This document shows, one piece after another, positions 35,490-43,798 of a stretch of 64,000 bases of DNA. This DNA is from Streptomyces sp. YIM 130001. Its GTDB lineage: Bacteria; Actinomycetota; Actinomycetes; Streptomycetales; Streptomycetaceae. How positions within the stretch are numbered: position 1 is the first letter of the stretch; each line of letters begins with the position of its first letter. The notes under the pieces are model-generated. The model was not told the origin of the DNA. It saw nothing but the letters and a program-made list of their open reading frames with translations, and made no database searches. Location: the NCBI RefSeq assembly GCF_003574445.1, contig NZ_KZ984556.1:124001-188000 (forward strand), read 5' to 3'. The translations under genes were made by a program, and so were the position numbers.

Positions 35490-37202
35490 ATGCCCCGTCT
35501 CCCCCGTCCCCGCAGCCTGGCAGGCCAGCTCTTCGCGATGCAGGTCGTCCTGGTGGCAGCGGTGGTGGCGGGCTGCGCCCTCTTCACGTACGTCACCACC
35601 CACCGGCAGGCCGAGGAGTCCGCCCGGCGCCAGGCCGGCGCGACGGCCCGCTCCCTCGCGGACTCACCGTCGGTGCGCGCCGCGGCACGCACCGAGCACC
35701 CCACCCGAGTCCTGCAGCCGTACGCCAAGGAAGTGCAGCGGGACTCGGGGGTCGACTTCGTCACCATCATGGACATCGACGGCACCCGGTGGACCCACCC
35801 GGACCGGAAGCAGATCGGCGAGACCTTCATCGGCAACACCCAGGCCGCCCTGGAGGGCCGCACCTTCGACGAGACGTACACCGGCACGCTGGGCCCCTCG
35901 GTGCGGGTGGTGACGCCCATCCGGGACGGCGAACGGATCACCGGCCTGGTCAGCGCGGGCATCAAGGTCGAGGCGATCAACAGCCAGGTGCGCAGTCAGC
36001 TCACCGGGCTGCTCGGGGTCGCGCTCGGCGCGCTCGCGCTCGGCGGCGCCGGTACGTACTTCGTCAACGCACGGCTCCGCCGGCACACCCACGGGATGAA
36101 CGCGACCGAGCTGAGCCGGCTGCACGACTACCACCAGGCGGCGCTGCACGCCGTGCGCGAAGGCCTGCTGATGCTGGACGGCGGTCGGCGCGTGGCTCTG
36201 GTGAACGACGCGGGCCGCGACCTGCTCGGCATCGGCGGGGACGCGGTCGGCCGCCAGGTCTCCGCCCTCGGCCTGCCCACCGCCCTGACCGGGGCGCTGC
36301 TCGCCACCGAGCCGCGCGTCGACGAGGTGCATCTGACCGACGACGGGGTGGTCGTGGTGAACACCTCGCCGGTCTCCAGCGGCGAGCACCGCGGCACCGT
36401 GGTCACCATCCGTGACCACACCGAACTCCAGGCGCTCACCGGCGAGTTGAACCACGAGCGAGGCTTCTCGCAGGCGCTGCGCTCGCAGGCGCACGAGGCC
36501 GCGAACCGGCTGCACACCGTGGTGTCCCTGATCGAGCTCGGCCGCTCCGACCAGGCCGTCGAGTTCGCGACCGCCGAACTCGAACTCGCCCAGGTCCTGA
36601 CCGACCAGGTGATCTCCGCGGTGACCGAACCGGTGCTCGCGGCCCTGCTGCTCGGCAAGGCGGCGCAGGCGAACGAGCACGGCGTGGAGTTCGAGGTCTC
36701 CGACGACAGCCACCTGGACGACGGACTGCTGCCGGACTCGCTGCCACCGCGCGACCTGGTCACCATCCTCGGCAACCTGATCGACAACGCCCTGGACGCC
36801 GTCACCGGCTCCCCCGCAGCCCACATCGAGGTCACCGCCCGGATCACCGTCCCCGGCGAGGGCGGACACGGCGAGGAGCTGCTGCTCCGGGTGGCGGACT
36901 CCGGCCCCGGGGTGCCCGCCGACACGGACATCTTCCGCCGCGGCTGGTCCGGCAAGGGCCCCGGCCGCGGCCTCGGCCTCGCCCTGGTCCGCCAGACCGT
37001 GAGCCGGCACGGCGGCACGGTGGAGACGGGGGCCTCGGCGGACGGCGGCGCGGAGTTCGCCGTACGGCTGCCGCTGTCCGCGGGCGGCCACGGCGCCGCG
37101 TCCGGTGGCGACGAATCCGCGCACCCCCCTCTCCCCTCCCAGGCCGGCAGCCGTACCGTACGTGCCCAGGAGGGCGCCGACCCGACAGGAGGCCACCGGT
37201 GA
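35490..37202 (+). CDS. CitA/DcuS-family sensor histidine kinase
   Basis: 570 residues: span 1 (about 14-36), an extracellular PAS-like (sCache) domain of about 130 residues with FVTIMDIDGTRWTHPD and IGNTQAALEGR, span 2 (about 172-195), a cytoplasmic PAS domain (about 215-310) and the kinase core. The phospho-acceptor His is in SQAHEAANRLHTVVSLIELG, and the ATPase domain shows GNLIDNALDA, DSGPGVP and GRGLGLALV. The extracellular domain and the neighbouring dctA point to a citrate or C4-dicarboxylate sensor. The stop overlaps the regulator start (GTGA). Confidence 0.93.
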   Translation: MPRLPRPRSLAGQLFAMQVVLVAAVVAGCALFTYVTTHRQAEESARRQAGATARSLADSPSVRAAARTEHPTRVLQPYAKEVQRDSGVDFVTIMDIDGTRWTHPDRKQIGETFIGNTQAALEGRTFDETYTGTLGPSVRVVTPIRDGERITGLVSAGIKVEAINSQVRSQLTGLLGVALGALALGGAGTYFVNARLRRHTHGMNATELSRLHDYHQAALHAVREGLLMLDGGRRVALVNDAGRDLLGIGGDAVGRQVSALGLPTALTGALLATEPRVDEVHLTDDGVVVVNTSPVSSGEHRGTVVTIRDHTELQALTGELNHERGFSQALRSQAHEAANRLHTVVSLIELGRSDQAVEFATAELELAQVLTDQVISAVTEPVLAALLLGKAAQANEHGVEFEVSDDSHLDDGLLPDSLPPRDLVTILGNLIDNALDAVTGSPAAHIEVTARITVPGEGGHGEELLLRVADSGPGVPADTDIFRRGWSGKGPGRGLGLALVRQTVSRHGGTVETGASADGGAEFAVRLPLSAGGHGAASGGDESAHPPLPSQAGSRTVRAQEGADPTGGHR

Positions 37203-37891
37203 CGACCGCTCCCGAAGGGATCCGGGTCCTGGTCGTCGAGGACGACCCGGTGGCCGCCGACGCCCATGTGACGTACGTGAACCGGGTGCCCGGCTTCACT
37301 GCCGTGGGCAAGGCGCACTCCGGCGCCGAGGCCCGCCGGATCCTGGACCGCACCACCGTCGACCTGCTGCTGCTCGACCTGTATCTGCCCGACGGGCACG
37401 GGCTGCGGCTCGCCCGCACGCTGCGCGCGGCGGGCCACCACGCCGACGTGATCGCGGTGACCTCGGCCCGCGACCTCACCGTGGTGCGCGAGGGCGTCTC
37501 GCTCGGAGTGGTCCAGTACGTGCTGAAGCCGTTCACATTCGGCACCCTGCGCGACCGGCTCGTCCGCTACGCCGACTTCCGTACGGCGGTCGGCGAGGCG
37601 AGCGGCCAGGACGAGGTGGACCGCGCGCTCGCCACCCTGCGCGCACCCGAACCGGCCGCGCTGCCGAAGGGATTGACGGCACCGACCCTGGACCGGGTGA
37701 TCGCCACTCTGCGCACCGCGGACGAGGGGGGCCTCAGCGCGGGCGCCGCCGCGGAGGCCGCGGGCCTGTCCCGCATCACCGCCCGCCGCTATCTGGAACA
37801 CCTGGTCACCACGGGCCGCGCCGCCCGCACCCCGCAGTACGGCCAGGTCGGGCGGCCGGAACTGCACTACCGCTGGCTGACCACGGACTGA
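37199..37891 (+). CDS. CitB/DcuR-family response regulator
   Basis: 230 residues: receiver domain with VVEDDPVAADAH and phospho-acceptor Asp in LLLLDLYLPDGHGL, Lys in VLKPF, and a C-terminal helix-turn-helix (GAAAEAAGLSRITARRYLEHL) of the CitB type. The GTG start lies within the stop of the kinase gene and has AGGAGG upstream, so the two are made together. The probable target is the divergent dctA promoter 173 bp region (35317-35489). The 224 bp that follow (37892-38115) hold no recognised gene. Confidence 0.93.
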   Translation: MTTAPEGIRVLVVEDDPVAADAHVTYVNRVPGFTAVGKAHSGAEARRILDRTTVDLLLLDLYLPDGHGLRLARTLRAAGHHADVIAVTSARDLTVVREGVSLGVVQYVLKPFTFGTLRDRLVRYADFRTAVGEASGQDEVDRALATLRAPEPAALPKGLTAPTLDRVIATLRTADEGGLSAGAAAEAAGLSRITARRYLEHLVTTGRAARTPQYGQVGRPELHYRWLTTD

Positions 37892-38115
37892 GGCCTTCAC
37901 TTCCGCACGTCCGCCGGTCTTCACACCTGGCGGCCGGTGCGCGGCGCGCAGCGCGCCTGGACTGCTCATGGAACCCGCAGGTCACCGGCGTGCGATGACG
38001 GCCATTGGGCTACTTCTCATGCTTCACATCACGGACAGAGCGCGTCCTTCACACATTCTCCACGTTATGGACGCACAATCATCGGGTTCCATCCCCTTCA
38101 TGGAGGTTCGTTCAC

Positions 38116-38361
38116 ATGCGCGCTGCGCTTCGTCCCCTCGTCATCGGCCTCGCCGTGCTCGGTCTCGCGGCAGCCGGTGCCAGCACCGCTCAGGCCGGCG
38201 GTCACGGCCCGTCGAAGTCCACCACCACCACGACCGAGACCAGCTGGGTCATCGACTGGACCGACAAGAGCCTGGACATCAGCCGCTCGATCGTGTTCGG
38301 CCCGATGCTGAACGGCGACACCGAGATCAACGTCGGCAACAAGGCGCTCACGGACGACTGA
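38116..38361 (+). CDS. Very small secreted protein, unknown function
   Basis: 81 residues from an ATG with TGGAGGT upstream. Residues 1-28 are a clear signal peptide (LVIGLAVLGLAAAGASTAQA). The mature part of about 53 residues has a run of five threonines, then ETSWVIDWTDKSLDISR and PMLNGDTEINVGNKALTDD. It has no cysteine and is not a chaplin or rodlin by eye. Good GC at the third position and a proper start argue for a real gene. It is followed by a hairpin, so it is a single-gene unit. Confidence 0.75.
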   Translation: MRAALRPLVIGLAVLGLAAAGASTAQAGGHGPSKSTTTTTETSWVIDWTDKSLDISRSIVFGPMLNGDTEINVGNKALTDD

Positions 38362-38403
38362 TCCACCGTCAGTCGCACGTGATCCAGAAGTAGTTCAGAC
38401 GTC

Positions 38404-38433
38404 AGCCCGCGGCCGGGACACCAGCCGCGGGCT
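38404..38433 (+). terminator. Terminator after the small secreted protein gene
   Basis: AGCCCGCGGC pairs perfectly with GCCGCGGGCT around a 10-nt loop, 42 bp after the stop. Confidence 0.75.
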
Positions 38434-38434
38434 A

Positions 38435-38444
38435 ACAACGTTGT
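38435..38444. promoter_or_regulatory. Candidate LacI-type operator of the sugar importer
   Basis: ACAACGTTGT is a perfect 10-bp palindrome with a central CG; with the flanks TA and CA it extends to 14 bp with one mismatch per arm. It lies 31 bp upstream of the -35 box of the importer operon. Central-CG palindromes of this type are bound by LacI-family regulators. Confidence 0.4.
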
Positions 38445-38475
38445 CACGGTCCGACGTCCCGCCCCTGCACACCCA

Positions 38476-38504
38476 TTGACCTGGCACACCCGCCGCCTTA
38501 CGTT
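38476..38504 (+). promoter_or_regulatory. Promoter of the sugar ABC importer operon
   Basis: TTGACC (38476-38481) and TACGTT (38499-38504) with 17 nt between. The predicted leader is about 32 nt and carries AGGAGGT before the GTG start. Confidence 0.55.
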
Positions 38505-38542
38505 CACCGGGCAGCCAATGGTGGCTCGTAGGAGGTCGTGTC

Positions 38543-39898
38543 GTGCGTCGCCCCACCGTCCCACTGATCCTCGCCGGCCTGCTGGCCGCCTCCGCTCTCA
38601 CCGCCTGTGGCGGGGGCTCCGGAAGCGATGCTGACACGGTCAAGGTCTCGTACAAGCAGTCCACGGACAATTCGGTCCGGGTGATGGACAACTACCTGGC
38701 CGACATGAAGAAGCAGTTCGAGAAGGACCACCCGGGCAAGAAGGTCGAGCTGGTGCCGATCAAGGCCCCGGACGCCGAGTACTACACGAAGCTGCAGCAG
38801 ATGCTGCGCTCCCCGAAGACCGCCCCGGACCTCGTCTACGAGGACACCTTCCTCATCAACTCCGATATCACCAGCGGGTACTTGAAGCCGCTCGACCCGT
38901 ATCTGGAGAAGTGGAAGGACTGGCCGCAGTTCATCGACACCGCGAGGGACGCGGCCAAGGCCGAGGACGGCAAGACCTACGGCGTACCGGACGGCACCGA
39001 CACCCGCGGCCTCTGGTTCAGCAAGGACATCTTCAAGAAGGCCGGCCTGCCCGCCGACTGGCAGCCGAAGACCTGGGACGACGTCCTGGACGCGGCCCGC
39101 ACGGTCAAGAAGAAGGTGCCGGGCACCATCCCGCTGAACGTCTACACGGGCAAGCCCGGCGGTGAACAGTCCGCGATGCAGGGCTTCGAGATGCTCCTGT
39201 ACGGCACCGGCGCGGACCCGCTCTACGACCCGAAGCAGAAGAAGTGGGTCGCCGGCGGCAAGGGCTTCAAGGACTCCCTGAAGTTCGTGGAGACCGTCTA
39301 CAAGGAGAAGCTCGGCCCCGAGGTCTCCGACGCCCTCGACCCCAACATCGGTACCACCGTGCGTGGTTCGCTCCTGCCGAAGGGCAAGCTGGCGATCAAC
39401 CTGGACGGCTCCTGGCTGCCGCAGGACTGGCTGAAGGGCAGCGGCCACGAGTGGCCCGAGTGGTCGAAGGAGCTGGGTCTGGCCGCGATGCCCACCCAGA
39501 CCGGCGACGCCCCGGGCAAGGTCAGCATGTCCGGCGGCTGGACCTGGGCCATCCCGGAGAAGTCGGCCAACCCGGACCTCGCCTTCGACTTCATCGAGAC
39601 GATGCAGACGAAGGAGAACGCGCAGAAGTGGTACATCGCGAACTCCGGCATCGCGGTCCGCAAGGACGTCGCCGAGGACCCGGAGTACGTGAAGGCGCAG
39701 CCCGGCATCAAGTTCTTCACGGACCTCGTGGAGTCCACCCACTACCGGCCGGCGTATCCCGCGTATCCGAAGGTCTCCACGGCCATCCAGGAGGCGATGG
39801 AGTCGGTGACGACGGGTGACAGTTCGGTCGACGAGGCCGCCAAGGCCTACGACGAGGAACTGGAATCCGTCACGGAGGGCGAAGTGGTCAAGAAGTGA
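38543..39898 (+). CDS. Sugar ABC transporter substrate-binding lipoprotein
   Basis: 451 residues from the GTG at 38543 with AGGAGGT upstream. Signal with lipobox LTAC (Cys22), then a solute-binding family 1 fold: VKVSYKQSTDNS, PDLVYEDTFLINSD, YGVPDGTDTRGLWFSKDIFKKAGLP and GSWLPQDWL, as in maltose/oligosaccharide binding proteins. It delivers sugar to the two permeases encoded directly downstream. The particular sugar cannot be told. It overlaps the first permease gene by 4 bp. Confidence 0.93.
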   Translation: MRRPTVPLILAGLLAASALTACGGGSGSDADTVKVSYKQSTDNSVRVMDNYLADMKKQFEKDHPGKKVELVPIKAPDAEYYTKLQQMLRSPKTAPDLVYEDTFLINSDITSGYLKPLDPYLEKWKDWPQFIDTARDAAKAEDGKTYGVPDGTDTRGLWFSKDIFKKAGLPADWQPKTWDDVLDAARTVKKKVPGTIPLNVYTGKPGGEQSAMQGFEMLLYGTGADPLYDPKQKKWVAGGKGFKDSLKFVETVYKEKLGPEVSDALDPNIGTTVRGSLLPKGKLAINLDGSWLPQDWLKGSGHEWPEWSKELGLAAMPTQTGDAPGKVSMSGGWTWAIPEKSANPDLAFDFIETMQTKENAQKWYIANSGIAVRKDVAEDPEYVKAQPGIKFFTDLVESTHYRPAYPAYPKVSTAIQEAMESVTTGDSSVDEAAKAYDEELESVTEGEVVKK

Positions 39899-40812
39899 CC
39901 GCGCAGGTCACCAAGGGCCCGGCCGATGCGCCACCGCGCACCACCGGGCCCGGCCGGGGGCACCGGCTCATACGCATCCTGCCGCTGTCGCCCGCGATGA
40001 TCCTGCTGGTGCTCTTCCTGGCGGGGCCGATCGGCTACTGCGCCTATATCGCCTTCACCGACCTGCAGTTGACCGGCCAGGCCTCGTCGAGCTTCGTCGG
40101 CCTGGAGAACTTCCGCAAGGCGTTCGGGGACGAGGACTTCCGCAACGCCGTATGGCTGACCCTGGTGTTCACCGTGCTGTCCTCCATCATCGGCCAGAAC
40201 ACCCTGGGCTTCGCCCTCGCCTCCCTGATGCGGCGGGCGTCCAAGCCGGTGCGCACCGTCACCGGCGGGATCGTGGTCACCGCCTGGGTGCTGCCCGAGG
40301 TGGTGGCGGGCTTCCTGCTCTACGCCTTCTTCCGCAAGGAGGGCACCCTCAACGCGATCCTCGACTGGCTCCATCTCCCGGGCCAGAACTGGCTGTTCAC
40401 CCTGCCGATCCTGGCGGTGTCGTTCGCGAACATGTGGCGCGGCACGGCCTTCTCGATGCTCGTCTACTCGGCCGCGCTCAACGAGATCCCCAAGGAGATC
40501 ACCGAGTCCGCCGAGGTGGACGGCGCCGGCGGATGGCGGCGCATGTGGCACATCACGCTGCCGATGATCCGCCGCTCCATCGGCACCAATCTGATGCTCA
40601 ACACCCTGCAGACGCTCTCGGTGTTCGGCCTGATCTGGGTGATGACCAGAGGCGGTCCCGGCAACCGCAGCCAGACCCTGCCCCTGTTCATGTACGAGCA
40701 GGCGTTCCAGAAGCACGCGATCGGATACGGCACCGCGGTGGCACTGCTGCTCCTCCTCGTGGGCTCGCTCTTCTCGCTCGTCTACATGCGCCTGCTGCGC
40801 TCGGAGGTCTGA
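39895..40812 (+). CDS. Sugar ABC transporter permease, MalF type
   Basis: 305 residues with six spans and the EAA-loop motif E-S-A-E-V-D-G-A-G-x-W-R-R-M-W-H-I-T-L-P (about residues 203-222) that contacts the ATPase. It forms the membrane channel with the next gene product. The GTG start overlaps the stop of the binding-protein gene. Confidence 0.93.
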   Translation: MTAQVTKGPADAPPRTTGPGRGHRLIRILPLSPAMILLVLFLAGPIGYCAYIAFTDLQLTGQASSSFVGLENFRKAFGDEDFRNAVWLTLVFTVLSSIIGQNTLGFALASLMRRASKPVRTVTGGIVVTAWVLPEVVAGFLLYAFFRKEGTLNAILDWLHLPGQNWLFTLPILAVSFANMWRGTAFSMLVYSAALNEIPKEITESAEVDGAGGWRRMWHITLPMIRRSIGTNLMLNTLQTLSVFGLIWVMTRGGPGNRSQTLPLFMYEQAFQKHAIGYGTAVALLLLLVGSLFSLVYMRLLRSEV

Positions 40813-40813
40813 C

Positions 40814-41644
40814 GTGGTGTTCTCACGGCGTGGCCTGCGCAAGCTCGCGGCGGACGCGGGGCTGCTCGTGGTGGCCGCCGCCTTCGTCCTGCCGCTCGCG
40901 TGGGTGGTCCTGTCGTCGCTCGACGCGCAGGCCGACCTCCAGGTGAAGATCCCGGACCAGTTCACGTTCGGCAACTACGACGCGGTCCTCGAACCTGAGA
41001 TCACGTTCACACCGATGCTGAACAGCCTGATCCTGTGCGGTGGGGCGACCCTGCTGACGGTGGTGTGCGCGGCGCTCGCCGCGTACCCGCTGTCCCGGTT
41101 CAGGTCACGGTTCAACCGGCCGTTCCTGCTGACGATCCTGTTCGCGACCAGCCTGCCGATCACGGCGATCATGGTGCCGGTGTACGCGCTCTTCGTCCAG
41201 GTCGAGCTCATCGACACGATGTACGGCACGATCTACTTCTTCGCCGCCTCCCAACTCCCTTTCGCCATCTGGCTGATGAAGAACTTCATGGACGGGGTGC
41301 CGAAGTCGCTGGAGGAGGCCGCGTGGACGGACGGCGCGTCCGCGTTCCAGTCGCTGCTGCGGATCGTGCTGCCGCTGATGGGGCCGGGGGTCGCGGTGGT
41401 GACGGTGTTCTCGTTCGTGATGATGTGGGGCAACTTCTTCGTGCCCTTCATGCTGCTCATCTCGCCCGACCAGATGCCCGCCTCGGTCAGCATCAACGAC
41501 TTCTTCGGCAACCGGGGCACGGTGGTGTACGGGCAGCTGGCCGCGTTCTCGATGATCTACTCGACGCCGGTGATCCTGCTGTACGTACTGATCTCGCGCC
41601 GGCTCGGCGGTGGCTTCGCACTGGGCGGGGCCATCAAGGGCTGA
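40814..41644 (+). CDS. Sugar ABC transporter permease, MalG type
   Basis: 276 residues with six spans. The EAA loop reads EEAAWTDGASAFQSLLRIVLP. The GTG start is 1 nt after the stop of the MalF-type gene. No ATPase gene follows; in Streptomyces such importers normally share the ATPase MsiK encoded elsewhere. The operon ends at the hairpin at 41656. Confidence 0.93.
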   Translation: MVFSRRGLRKLAADAGLLVVAAAFVLPLAWVVLSSLDAQADLQVKIPDQFTFGNYDAVLEPEITFTPMLNSLILCGGATLLTVVCAALAAYPLSRFRSRFNRPFLLTILFATSLPITAIMVPVYALFVQVELIDTMYGTIYFFAASQLPFAIWLMKNFMDGVPKSLEEAAWTDGASAFQSLLRIVLPLMGPGVAVVTVFSFVMMWGNFFVPFMLLISPDQMPASVSINDFFGNRGTVVYGQLAAFSMIYSTPVILLYVLISRRLGGGFALGGAIKG

Positions 41645-41655
41645 GCGGTCGTTTG

Positions 41656-41696
41656 AAGGGTCCTACGGCTCGCGCGGGCACCCGGCGTAGGACCTT
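41656..41696 (+). terminator. Terminator of the sugar importer operon
   Basis: GGTCCTACG pairs with CGTAGGACC (9 bp) around an 18-nt GC-rich loop, extended by AAG/CTT with one bulge. Confidence 0.65.
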
Positions 41697-41763
41697 GCCA
41701 CAACCGGGAATCCTGGGCGAATACACCGTGGTCCGGCGCCCCGGGCGCACCTAGCGTGTGCCC

Positions 41764-42459
41764 GTGTCCGAGACCCCAGCCACCGAGACCGGCCCGCCGT
41801 TCGACGCGGCGGCCGCCCGCCGTCTGCGCCAGGCGCTCGGCATGGCGCCGGGCCATGTCGCCTACGGCGTACAGGCGGGGTACGGCCTGCACCACGTCAC
41901 GCCCGACACGGTCACCGCCTGGGAGCGCGGCCTCGCCGCTCCCTCGCCGGTCGAACTCACCGCGCTGGCAGGGGCGTTGTGGTGCGCCCCGTCCGAACTC
42001 CTCGGCGCGCCGGTCACGTTGCGCGAGCACCGGCTGGCCCGCGGTCTGGCCACCGAGGACGTGGCGCGCGAGGCCGGCGTGGAGCACGCGGAGTATCTGC
42101 AGGCCGAGGCGTCGGGGAACTGGCGCGGCACGGAGCGCCAGTCCGCGGCCCTGGCGCGCGTACTCGATCTCGGCGTACGGGAGTTCGCGACGGCCACCGG
42201 CCTGGACGAGCGGCTCACGGAGCTGCTGCGGGGCGCGGTGGCCGAACGCTGGCAGTCCTACGTACGCCCGTTGGCGAAGCTGCTGCCGCTCGAGCGGGAC
42301 CGGATCGCGGACGTGCTCGGGGAGTTGCACGGCGAGTACCAGGCCTCGATGGTGGCGACCCTGAGCTGGGGCGGCGGTGACGAGGACCGGGGCGCCGCGG
42401 GGCGGGACTTCCTGGACGGGATCCTGGACCACTTCTGGGACCGGGCGGGCGGGGGCTGA
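41764..42459 (+). CDS. XRE-type helix-turn-helix regulator
   Basis: 231 residues with two helix-turn-helix-like segments: RLRQALGMAPGHVAYGVQAG with PDTVTAWERG, and LREHRLARGLATEDVAREAGV. The C-terminal 90 residues are helical and unassigned. The GTG at 41764 is preferred because TAGCGT (41752-41757) would be the -10 box of a leaderless transcript; GTG at 41758 is the alternative. It is convergent with pfkA, 38 bp away. Targets unknown. Confidence 0.85.
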   Translation: MSETPATETGPPFDAAAARRLRQALGMAPGHVAYGVQAGYGLHHVTPDTVTAWERGLAAPSPVELTALAGALWCAPSELLGAPVTLREHRLARGLATEDVAREAGVEHAEYLQAEASGNWRGTERQSAALARVLDLGVREFATATGLDERLTELLRGAVAERWQSYVRPLAKLLPLERDRIADVLGELHGEYQASMVATLSWGGGDEDRGAAGRDFLDGILDHFWDRAGGG

Positions 42460-42497
42460 CCTGCGACGTCGCCTTGAGCCCCCGGCCCGGGCAGGAA

Positions 42498-43523
42498 CTA
42501 GAAGACCGACTCCGCCTCGGCCATCCGCGCCTCGGGCACCCGCTTCAGTTCGGTGACGGCCTCGGCGAGCGGCACCATATCGATGTCGGTGCCGTGCAGT
42601 GCGGTCATGTGTCCGAACTCGCCCCGGTGCGCGGCCTCGACGGCGTGCCAGCCGAAGCGGGTGGCGAGCACCCGGTCGTACGCGGTCGGAGTGCCGCCGC
42701 GCTGCACATGGCCGAGGATGACCGGCTTGGCCTCCTTGCCGAGCCGGTGCTCCAGCTCGATGGCGAGTGCGGTGCCGATACCGAGGAAGCGCTCGTGGCC
42801 GTACTGGTCGACGTCGCCCTTGCCGTAGTCCATGCTGCCGTCGGCCGGGTGCGCGCCCTCGGCGACGGCGATGACCGCGAACTTCTTGCCGCGCGCGAAG
42901 CGTTCCTCGACCATCTTCACCAGGTCGGCCGGGTCGAAGGCGCGCTCGGGGAGGCAGATTCCGTGGGCGCCGCCCGCCATCCCGGACTCCAGGGCGATCC
43001 AGCCGGCGTGACGCCCCATCACCTCGACGACCATGACGCGCTGGTGCGATTCGGCGGTGGTCTTGAGCCGGTCCATCGCCTCGGTGGCGACGCCGACGGC
43101 GGTGTCGAAGCCGAAGGTGCGGTCGGTTGCGGAGATGTCGTTGTCGATGGTCTTCGGGACTCCGACGACGGGCATGCCCGCCTCGGAGAGCATCCGGGCG
43201 GCGGTCAGGGTGCCCTCGCCGCCGATCGGGATGAGGGCGTCGATGCCGAGGCGCTGGGTCAGCTGCGGTACGTCTCGTACGGCTTCCTGGAGGCGGCCGC
43301 GCTCCAGGCGGGCGGAGCCGAGGATGGTGCCGCCGCGGGCGAGGATGCCGCTGACGGTGGTGAGGTCGAGCGGCCGGTAGTGACCGTCGAGCAGTCCCTT
43401 GTAGCCGTCCTCGAAGCCGATGACCTGGTCCCCGTGGCCTGCGACCGCGCGATGCACGATGGACCGGATCACTGCGTTCAGGCCGGGGCAGTCGCCGCCT
43501 GCGGTGAGAATGCCGATGCGCAT
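42498..43523 (-). CDS. pfkA: 6-phosphofructokinase
   Basis: Phosphorylates fructose-6-phosphate in glycolysis. 341 residues from an ATG with AGGAGA upstream. Numbering happens to match the E. coli enzyme: GGDCPGLN at 9-16, GGEGT at 101-105 with Gly104, and PKTIDND with Lys124. Gly104 is the ATP-type residue, while Lys124 is the residue seen in PPi-dependent enzymes. Streptomyces PFK is known to use ATP in spite of its likeness to PPi-dependent relatives, so ATP is expected. It is divergent from pta. Confidence 0.95.
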   Translation of the reverse strand: MRIGILTAGGDCPGLNAVIRSIVHRAVAGHGDQVIGFEDGYKGLLDGHYRPLDLTTVSGILARGGTILGSARLERGRLQEAVRDVPQLTQRLGIDALIPIGGEGTLTAARMLSEAGMPVVGVPKTIDNDISATDRTFGFDTAVGVATEAMDRLKTTAESHQRVMVVEVMGRHAGWIALESGMAGGAHGICLPERAFDPADLVKMVEERFARGKKFAVIAVAEGAHPADGSMDYGKGDVDQYGHERFLGIGTALAIELEHRLGKEAKPVILGHVQRGGTPTAYDRVLATRFGWHAVEAAHRGEFGHMTALHGTDIDMVPLAEAVTELKRVPEARMAEAESVF

Positions 43524-43798
43524 CGTGCTGTGTCTCCTGCTCGGTGGAGTGACGCGTGGACCGCGTCCGATTGTTTCACGGGCTCGCGGGGGCTGCCGCG
43601 TCCACCTGCTCCGCCGGGCGCGAGCCCTCGCCCGCCGACGGGCCGGGGTCCTCCGGAGGCCTTGTCCGGCGGGCGTTCTAGCCAGGCCCGAGGGTATTGT
43701 CAAGGGGGCGTGACCACCATAACGGGTACTTTTGTCCGCTCCCGTCTCGAACGTGGCGGGTGACCGGATACGAGTGAGCGAAGGATCGGAGAGCACGC
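43524..43798. promoter_or_regulatory. Divergent promoter region between pfkA and pta
   Basis: 275 bp without a gene. A possible pta promoter is TTGTCA (43697-43702) with TAACGG (43720-43725) at 17 nt. GGAG lies before the pta GTG. No Rex-type or other clear operator was found. Confidence 0.3.
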
